From assembly GCF_006265095.1 (NCBI RefSeq), contig NZ_VCNK01000040.1, forward strand, positions 1 through 37,258: a stretch of DNA of 37,258 nt, given 5' to 3'. This document shows positions 31,441-37,258 of this stretch, piece by piece (within the stretch, counting starts at the first letter, position 1; each line of letters starts with the position of its first letter). Origin of the DNA: Phaeobacter sp. B1627. GTDB lineage: Bacteria > Pseudomonadota > Alphaproteobacteria > Rhodobacterales > Rhodobacteraceae. Made by a program: the position numbers and the translations under genes. The notes beneath the pieces are model-generated. The model saw only the letters and a list, made by a program, of their open reading frames with translations, did no database searches and was not told the origin of the DNA.

Positions 31441-33822
31441 ATGACGTTTGTCGTGCAAGGTGAGATCCTGATGGACGGCTCCGACGCAAAGTCGGAGCTT
31501 CAACGCCTGCGTTCCGAGAACGCAAAGCTGGTGACCTCCACCGAGAAGGTCAACCAGTCCACGACCCGGTGGGGGCGTGCAATGTCGGGTGCGCGCTCCC
31601 GCGTGTCTGCGTTGCGGTCCAATACGGCCAGTTGGATCGCAGGGTTGCGCAATGTCGACCAATCGCAGGCGCTCGCCGCAGGCAGCGCCGCAAACCTCAC
31701 GGCGCAGTTCAACGATATCGGCGTGATGATGGCGGCGGGCCAGGACCCCATGCAGCTTGCCATCCAGCAGGGCACTCAGATTACACAGGTGTTCGGCAAT
31801 CGCGGCGCGGCTGCGGCTTTGGGGGCGACCCGCCAAGCGGTCCTCAACATGGTCTCGCCGCTGAACCTGATCACCATTGGTTCTATCGCTGCGGGCGCGG
31901 CTTTGGTGAACTGGCTCTCCAGCGCGGGGGAAGAGGCCGAGAGCTTTGAAGACCGATTGAAGGCCATGAGTGACGCCGTGGATGCTTTCGGTGACCGGCA
32001 GAAAGATGCCTTCCAGAGTTCTGCGGATATGATCAGGAAGTTTGGCTCGGCGTCGCCTGAGTTGCGCGCGGTGCTGCGCGACCTCGCCTTGATGTCGAAG
32101 CTCGAAGCAAAGGAAGAGCTGGACGAGATCTCTCAGAGTGTGCGCGATCTGGTGCTGGATCTTTCCTTTTTGGACGACCGCACGTCGAGGTCCGCCGCGC
32201 AGGATTTTCTTGGCCTGAGTTCTATCAGCAGCAAGGCCCGCGAGTTGGGCGCACTCTTTGCCAACAATCTAGAAATCTTGAGCAAGTCGGAGGACCCGGC
32301 GACGAAGCTGCGGGCGGCGCTCGATGTCCGCGATATGCTTCTTGAGGCGCGTGGCGGCGTTGGAAAACTCAACGAGCAGCAGAAGGAGTTTTACCAAGGG
32401 CTTGCCGCGTTGATCCAGCAACTGGAAGTCTTTGGGGCTCGGATCCGCCAGCCCTGGGAAGATCTGCGTGAGACCGGCGGCGATTTGTGGTCGTCGCTGG
32501 TGGCGAACGCTCAAGTGTACCTCGGCAAGCGGCTGCAGATCGAAGCGACGGCCAGATCCACGATCCGGCAGCTTCGGCTGGAAGCCGAAATCAATGAGGC
32601 GATCCGGGCCAGCGGCGAAGGCAGCGTCGAGGTCGCCGAACTGCGCCTGAGGGCTGAACGTGAGTTGACCCAGGAACGTGTGAACGAGCTGAAAATCACC
32701 GATGACCTCAAGGCCGAAATGATGGCGTCCTGGGACGCTGCGAACGGCGTCGCCTCGGTCGATATAGCTGGGAACCTCTCGCTGGCTGCAGATCAGGCGC
32801 AACGCCTGAAGGAGCAGCTTCACGCGGCACGGGGCGCGGCCATCATGGCGCGCGTGAGAGACAACCCGGGCTTTGGCGATCCGCGTGGTGAAAGCCCCGG
32901 AGCGGGCAATCCCGACTACATCTACCGCGATCAGGGGCTGCCGCCTGTGCCGATTCCGCCAAACCCACGAAAGTCACGTTCCGGTGGCGGCGCGGCGGCC
33001 ACCAACCGCGAGCGCCAGGCGATTGAAGAGTTGCTGCGCCGGGAGGCCGAGCGCCTCGAAATCCTGCGCGAGACCGATCCTGTTCTGCAGGAGATGATCC
33101 GCCACCGGGACGCCATGAAGTCCGCCACCGACGCGGAGCGGGAAGCCCTGGAGAAGATCATCCGCGAGCGTGTTGAGGAACAGCAGGCCATTGAGGCGAC
33201 GCAACAGGCGGGCGCGTTTCTCGGCGACACGATGGGCGATGTGCTGACGGCGCTGCAGGCGCAGGGCGACGACGCGGCTGCGGCCTGGGACCGGGTCAAA
33301 GCCTCCATTGCGGCTGCGGTGCTTGAGGCGGCACTGCTGGGCGATGGGTCGCTGGCCGGGGTCTTTGGCACCGCTGATGGCGGCGGGCTTCTGGGCAGCC
33401 TGTTTGGGGTGCAGAAGAAGGCCGGCGGCGGGATCATCACGGGGCAGGGCGGCGACCGCAGCGACAAGGAAGTTGTCCTGGTCAGCCCCGGCGAATTCTT
33501 CGTGAACGCCAAAGCGACGCGCAAGCACCGTCACCTTCTGGAAGCCATCAACGCAGGCGCGTTGCTGCCCGGCATGGCACCGGCCTTTGCCAATGGCGGG
33601 GCCTTCGCCGCGCCGCCCTTGCCAAGCCCGCCGGGCGGCCCGTTGGGCGCTGGGACCGGCGGTGGCGTGTCGCGGGTGCTGATCCAGCCGAGCCCGCTCT
33701 TCAAGGCGGTGGTCGAGCAGCAGTCGCGAGAGACCGCCGTCGAGGTGACCGAGACCTACGACCGGGAACACTCGCGGTCCTCCTTCGACCGCAATGTAAA
33801 TGACCCCTGGAGTGTGGGCTGA
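31441..33822 (+). CDS. Tape measure protein
   Basis: This 793-residue protein sets tail length. The N-terminus (MTFVVQGEILMDGSDAKSEL) begins a long helical region, followed by the tail-length tape measure signature around residues 85-110 (QFNDIGVMMAAGQDPMQLAI). A hydrophobic segment at about 137-160 (MVSPLNLITIGSIAAGAALV) may enter the host membrane. Coiled coils follow, then a Gly/Pro-rich part and C-terminal strands (KAGGGIITGQGGDRSDKEVV, VLVSPGEFFVNAKATRKHRH). With the usual rule of about 0.15 nm per residue, the tail would be near 120 nm (inference). Confidence 0.95.
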   Translation: MTFVVQGEILMDGSDAKSELQRLRSENAKLVTSTEKVNQSTTRWGRAMSGARSRVSALRSNTASWIAGLRNVDQSQALAAGSAANLTAQFNDIGVMMAAGQDPMQLAIQQGTQITQVFGNRGAAAALGATRQAVLNMVSPLNLITIGSIAAGAALVNWLSSAGEEAESFEDRLKAMSDAVDAFGDRQKDAFQSSADMIRKFGSASPELRAVLRDLALMSKLEAKEELDEISQSVRDLVLDLSFLDDRTSRSAAQDFLGLSSISSKARELGALFANNLEILSKSEDPATKLRAALDVRDMLLEARGGVGKLNEQQKEFYQGLAALIQQLEVFGARIRQPWEDLRETGGDLWSSLVANAQVYLGKRLQIEATARSTIRQLRLEAEINEAIRASGEGSVEVAELRLRAERELTQERVNELKITDDLKAEMMASWDAANGVASVDIAGNLSLAADQAQRLKEQLHAARGAAIMARVRDNPGFGDPRGESPGAGNPDYIYRDQGLPPVPIPPNPRKSRSGGGAAATNRERQAIEELLRREAERLEILRETDPVLQEMIRHRDAMKSATDAEREALEKIIRERVEEQQAIEATQQAGAFLGDTMGDVLTALQAQGDDAAAAWDRVKASIAAAVLEAALLGDGSLAGVFGTADGGGLLGSLFGVQKKAGGGIITGQGGDRSDKEVVLVSPGEFFVNAKATRKHRHLLEAINAGALLPGMAPAFANGGAFAAPPLPSPPGGPLGAGTGGGVSRVLIQPSPLFKAVVEQQSRETAVEVTETYDREHSRSSFDRNVNDPWSVG

Positions 33823-34472
33823 TGCCGCTGTCCTGGCCACTTGCCGTTGATCAGTTTTTCGCGGGCCTTCCGGTTCAAAAGATCAGTTGCCGCCTTGGCC
33901 GCTCGGAAACTACATCCGAGACCGGCGGCGGTGAGGTGATCAGCCATGGTATGGGCACCCGGCTTTGGCGGGGGCGCATTGTCCTGGACAAGGAGACCCA
34001 CGCCTATTGGGCGGCGGTGGAGGCCAAGCTGGCGCTTTTGGAGCAACCGGGCGCAAGCCTGTTGCTCTGGGACACGCGGATGCGCGGCACGATCCGCGAT
34101 CCGGATCTTGCGATCCTGGGCGCAGCGGCCCCGGTGATCGACACCCTTGCGGCCAACAATCGCGAGCTGGGGATTTCGGGCCTGCCTGCAAGCTACCAGA
34201 TCTCGGCGGGGGATCTGCTGGGCTTCCGCTATGGGGCCAACCCAACCCGCTATGCCTACCACCGCGTCGTGGTCGGAAGCTTTGCCGATGGCAACGGTGT
34301 CGCCCGCAATATCGAGGTGATCCCCTACATCCGCCCCGGCGCGCAGACCGGCGCGGCCGTCACCCTTGGGGTGCCGGTGCTGAAGGCACGGATCACGACC
34401 GCAGACTACGGAGAGAGCCGCGCCAGCCTGAGTGAGGGCGGCTCCTTTGAATGGGTTCAGACTCTGAGGTGA
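33822..34472 (+). CDS. Distal tail-type protein
   Basis: This 216-residue protein overlaps the tape measure stop by one base. It is beta-rich (LPVQKISCRLGRSETTSETG, RGRIVLDKETHAYWAAVEAK, FEWVQTLR at the end). It lies where long-tailed phages encode the distal tail protein and where the gene transfer agent has gp12. No motif proves the family; the role is inferred from position. Confidence 0.8.
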   Translation: MPLSWPLAVDQFFAGLPVQKISCRLGRSETTSETGGGEVISHGMGTRLWRGRIVLDKETHAYWAAVEAKLALLEQPGASLLLWDTRMRGTIRDPDLAILGAAAPVIDTLAANNRELGISGLPASYQISAGDLLGFRYGANPTRYAYHRVVVGSFADGNGVARNIEVIPYIRPGAQTGAAVTLGVPVLKARITTADYGESRASLSEGGSFEWVQTLR

Positions 34473-34474
34473 CC

Positions 34475-35065
34475 ATGCAGTATGACGCAGCAACGCAATC
34501 CCAGCTTGAGGAACGGCGCGGCACCGATGCGCGGGTTCTGCTGTGGATCGAGGCCAGGAACCGCGACACAGGCTTGCCGGAGGTCATTGGCTTCTGGTCG
34601 GGGGATGACCACCAGGAGTTCCTGATCGACGGTGAGCTGCGCACCTATTTTGGCGCGGGGCAGGTGATCGATGTGCCGCCGATCATCGTCGAGCCGGGCT
34701 TTCAGGTGCGCAACTACAGGGTCAAGCTGCCGCCTTTCACCGAGGAGGTGAAGAGGCTTCTGCAGGCCTATGAACCGCGTCTGGCGCGTGTGCAAATCCA
34801 TTCCTGCCCGCTCGACATCGACACTGGCGCGCCCCTAGGCACGCCGCAGCGCCGGTTCAAAGGCTTCCTCAATCAGGCCCCGCAAGAGCGCAAACGCAAC
34901 GGGGCCAGCTTCACCGAGCTGGTGATGGTGTCGAACGCCCGCATGCTGACCTTCGGCCTGCCGCTGAAGCGCTCCGGCGCCGAGCTGCAGCGTCGCAACC
35001 CGAATGATCGGGGCCGGGAATACATCGACACCACCGGCCAATGGACAGTGCCATGGGGGGGCTGA
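34475..35065 (+). CDS. Tail hub-type protein
   Basis: This 196-residue protein starts at ATG 34475 behind GAGGTGACC. A longer frame opens at 34451 inside the previous gene but lacks a ribosome binding site. The sequence is beta-rich (DARVLLWIEARNRDTGLPEV, EFLIDGELRTYFGAGQVIDV, RNYRVKLPPFTEEVKRLLQA). It corresponds in place to the hub gene (gp13, DUF2163) of the gene transfer agent cluster. Homology to that family is likely but not proven. Confidence 0.8.
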   Translation: MQYDAATQSQLEERRGTDARVLLWIEARNRDTGLPEVIGFWSGDDHQEFLIDGELRTYFGAGQVIDVPPIIVEPGFQVRNYRVKLPPFTEEVKRLLQAYEPRLARVQIHSCPLDIDTGAPLGTPQRRFKGFLNQAPQERKRNGASFTELVMVSNARMLTFGLPLKRSGAELQRRNPNDRGREYIDTTGQWTVPWGG

Positions 35066-35466
35066 TGCAGGATCGCGGCGCGCTCTTGTTGGCCTACCTG
35101 CGCGGCGTCCGCCTTCGGTGGTCCGGCTTTCGTCCGGGGCGGATGGATTGTGCAAACTTCGCGGGCGGGTGGCATAGGCTGCTGACCGGCCAGGACGTGC
35201 GCGCCCGGCTTGGCGTGCGCTACAGCTCGCTGGCAGAGGGCAAACGGGTGTTGAGGGACAAGGGCTATGCCGATCTCGCAGCCCTCGCCGCCAGCGTGAT
35301 GCCCGAGGTACAGCCCGCAGACGCGGCCCTGGGCGATATTGCGGCATTGCGCGAAACGGGCGAGCTGGCGCTTGGGATCATCGGCGGGCCGCAGATCCAT
35401 GTTCTGACCCTGCAGGGCCTGAGCGTCGTCAGCCGCTGCAAAGCCGAGCGGGTGTTTCGTCCATGA
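35065..35466 (+). CDS. NlpC/P60-like tail peptidase
   Basis: This 133-residue protein overlaps the preceding stop. It has a DCANFAGGW motif with C29 as the putative nucleophile, and H112 in GPQIHVLTL as the partner. This is the NlpC/P60 arrangement (DUF6950-type) used by phage tail tips to open the cell wall during infection, matching GTA gp14 in position. The length is compact but complete. Activity is inferred. Confidence 0.82.
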   Translation: MQDRGALLLAYLRGVRLRWSGFRPGRMDCANFAGGWHRLLTGQDVRARLGVRYSSLAEGKRVLRDKGYADLAALAASVMPEVQPADAALGDIAALRETGELALGIIGGPQIHVLTLQGLSVVSRCKAERVFRP

Positions 35467-37258
35467 CCGGCTTGCTTTTGATCTTCGCGCTGGCGCTCTG
35501 GGCGGGACCGGCCGCAGCTGACCCGATCAGCACGATTGCGGCAGCAATTACGACGTTCTTCGGCGGTGGTGCCGCCTTTGCGGCCGCGACGGCCGCCGTC
35601 CTGCGGTCGCTGGTCAAAGCCGGGATTTCCCTCCTGGTGGCGAAGATCCAGCAGCGCCAGCAAAAGACGCCGGGCATTCAGTCCAGCCATACCACAAGCG
35701 GGGGCACCGAACCGCAGGCGACGGTGCTGGGGCGCTTCACCACACGTGGCCATCTGCTCTATCAAAACAGCTATGATGAGAACAACAAATGGCTGACCCA
35801 TGTGGTCGAGATGGGCGATGTGCCGGGCGCGTCCCTGCGCCGCCTGATCATCGACGGGGCCTATCAGGACCTGCCCGACGGGTTGGTGAATGGTCAGGGC
35901 TACCCGCTCACCAACAAGCAGAAAGACGGCAATATCTACGGCTACCTGTGGTTCTACGACGGCAGGCAGACGGCGGCCTCGCCGTATCTGACCGGGATTT
36001 ATGGCGGCGCGGACCGGCCCTGGACGCCGGATCACATCCTGACTGGCACCTGCTACGCGATCCTGGCGTTTCACCGCTCCAATGAGGTGTTTCCGAGCGG
36101 CGTGCCGAGCTATGCCTTTGAGCTGGACGGACCGCCGCTTTATGATCCGCGCCAGGACAGCACGGCGGGCGGCTCTGGCCTGCAGCGCTTTGGCGATCCG
36201 GGCACCTGGGCGCAGACCGTCAACCCCATGGTCATCGCCTACAACGTCTTGCGCGGGATCACCCTGCCAGACGGACGGGTCTGGGGCGGCGGGTTTGATG
36301 CCGGGGATCTGCCCTTTGCCGAGTGGTCGGAGGCGATGGACGCCTGCGATCTGGGCATCGGGGCCGACAACCGGCCGCAGTTCACCGCCGGGTTTGAAGT
36401 CAAGTTTGAAGATCCACCGGCTGATGTCCTGCAGGAGCTGTTCGCCTCGGCGAATGCGCAGATTGTCGAGATGGGCGGCCTTTGGTTCCCCATGGTCGGC
36501 AGCGCGGCGGCGGTGTCGGCCGAGGTTGGCGATGACGATCTGCTGGTGACCGAGACCTGGCAGCATGACCCTTTTCCCGGCCTTGAACACACCTTCAATG
36601 CGGTCACCACGACCTACACCAGCCCCGCCTCGCTGTGGGAGGCCTCGACGCTGGAGAGCATCGTCAAGGAGGACTGGGTCGCCGAGGACGGGCGGCAGAA
36701 GCTCTTCGAGCTGCGCCTGCCGATGGTCTACGCCCCGGAACAGGCGCGCCAGCTTGCCAATGCGCTGCTGCTGGAAAACCGCCGGTTCCGCTCGCACCGG
36801 CTGCCGCTTCCGGGCGAGTTTGCGCGCCTGCGCCCGCTGCAGAACATTGCTCTGTCGATGGAGGACTACGGCTATGCGCAGAAGGTGTTCCGCATCACCG
36901 AGGCGGCCTATGACCTGCAAACGCTGAACGTCTCGCTGTCGCTTCGCGAAACGGACCCCGGCGACTTTGACCCGGATCCGGGGCTGGAGCTGCCGGAGCC
37001 TGCGCATCCGGTGGGGCCGATCACGCCCACCGACGCCGGTGTCGTCGGCTTTGCGGTGGCGGGTGAGACGGTGAAGAACGACGACGGCGCGGCGTTTGCC
37101 CCGGCGATCCGCATTGTCTGGGACGGGCGTCTGTCAGACACCTGCGAGGGGCTGACGTTCCAGGTGCGTCTGCAGGGACAAAGCGACGAGGACACGATCA
37201 GCACGACGAACGTGGCCAGCGGCAGCTATCGCCACCAGCCGGTGCAACCGGCGGCGGA
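35463..37258 (+). CDS. Tail tip / host specificity protein, incomplete at window edge
   Basis: An open frame of 598 codons runs from ATG 35463 (4-bp overlap with the peptidase) off the right edge. It starts with a hydrophobic segment (MTGLLLIFALALWAGPAAA), followed by a Gly/Ala-rich stretch that may be membrane-active (TTFFGGGAAFAAATAAVL). Beta-rich tail-tip domains come next (ATVLGRFTTRGHLLYQNSYD, GNIYGYLWFYDGRQT, YAQKVFRITEAAYDLQTLNV). This is the 'megatron'/J-like central tip protein that follows the peptidase in the gene transfer agent and in lambda-like tails. The C-terminus, which would carry receptor binding, is missing from the window. Confidence 0.9.
   Translation, partial: MTGLLLIFALALWAGPAAADPISTIAAAITTFFGGGAAFAAATAAVLRSLVKAGISLLVAKIQQRQQKTPGIQSSHTTSGGTEPQATVLGRFTTRGHLLYQNSYDENNKWLTHVVEMGDVPGASLRRLIIDGAYQDLPDGLVNGQGYPLTNKQKDGNIYGYLWFYDGRQTAASPYLTGIYGGADRPWTPDHILTGTCYAILAFHRSNEVFPSGVPSYAFELDGPPLYDPRQDSTAGGSGLQRFGDPGTWAQTVNPMVIAYNVLRGITLPDGRVWGGGFDAGDLPFAEWSEAMDACDLGIGADNRPQFTAGFEVKFEDPPADVLQELFASANAQIVEMGGLWFPMVGSAAAVSAEVGDDDLLVTETWQHDPFPGLEHTFNAVTTTYTSPASLWEASTLESIVKEDWVAEDGRQKLFELRLPMVYAPEQARQLANALLLENRRFRSHRLPLPGEFARLRPLQNIALSMEDYGYAQKVFRITEAAYDLQTLNVSLSLRETDPGDFDPDPGLELPEPAHPVGPITPTDAGVVGFAVAGETVKNDDGAAFAPAIRIVWDGRLSDTCEGLTFQVRLQGQSDEDTISTTNVASGSYRHQPVQPAA

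Noticed and set aside
35265-37007. A 580-codon minus-strand frame opposite the tail tip gene.
   Set aside because: The plus strand continues the expected tail-tip protein with start overlap to the peptidase; the minus frame is Arg/Ala-rich without domain features.

Overview
This window is most of a Mu-like transposable prophage with a siphovirus-type tail (about 8.0 kb to beyond the right edge) plus about 8 kb of flanking bacterial DNA on its left. The organism is probably an alphaproteobacterium, most likely of the Rhodobacterales. That is an inference from the GC-rich phage codon use, the resemblance to Mu-like siphophages of that group (RcapMu type), and a tail-tip gene order like that of the rhodobacterial gene transfer agent. 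No rRNA, tRNA or CRISPR array was seen.

Host flank (1-7990). A gene-poor stretch with several inverted repeats (1-830) precedes one very large gene (831-4679). It encodes a STAND-type NTPase with an apparent PD-(D/E)XK/Cap4-like nuclease at its N-terminus and a long C-terminal region, the layout of AVAST/Avs antiphage proteins. Convergent to it lies a two-gene minus-strand unit: a 48-residue one-pass membrane peptide followed by a 245-residue membrane-anchored coiled-coil protein (5032-5934). Next come a YedK/HMCES-type SRAP protein (6305-6958, minus), a small unknown gene (7200-7409) and a small lipoprotein (7551-7928) with a clear terminator just before the prophage.

Phage control and transposition (8004-16661). 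A LexA/CI-type repressor is divergent from the early operon, with two matching 18-bp operator arms between them. The early operon holds a Ner-position gene, a small membrane protein, a ParB/Srx-like protein, MuA-like transposase with its DDE residues, the MuB-like AAA+ partner, two DNA-binding proteins, a DUF3164 protein, small unknown genes, GemA and a Mor-type activator. It closes with a rho-independent terminator. One gene in this block (9338-9760) is on the opposite strand.

Lysis, packaging and head (16724-29803). The order follows Mu closely: amidase endolysin, holin-like protein, gp25-, gp26- and gp27-like proteins, gp28 large terminase, gp29 portal, gp30/F minor head protein, gpG, protease I with nested scaffold Z, a decoration-like protein, gpT capsid, gp35, gp36, gp37 and a 50-codon gp38-like gene. 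Between gpG and the protease is a roughly 1.2-kb AT-richer insertion with two unknown genes, ended by a terminator nearly identical to the one after Mor.

Tail (29804-37258). There is no Mu sheath or baseplate. Instead there is a tail-tube protein, a pair of tail assembly chaperones joined by a canonical GGGAAAC -1 frameshift site, a 793-residue tape measure, two distal-tail proteins, an NlpC/P60-like peptidase and a large tip protein cut by the window edge. So the phage carries a Mu head and transposition module on a long non-contractile tail. The prophage right end is not in the window.
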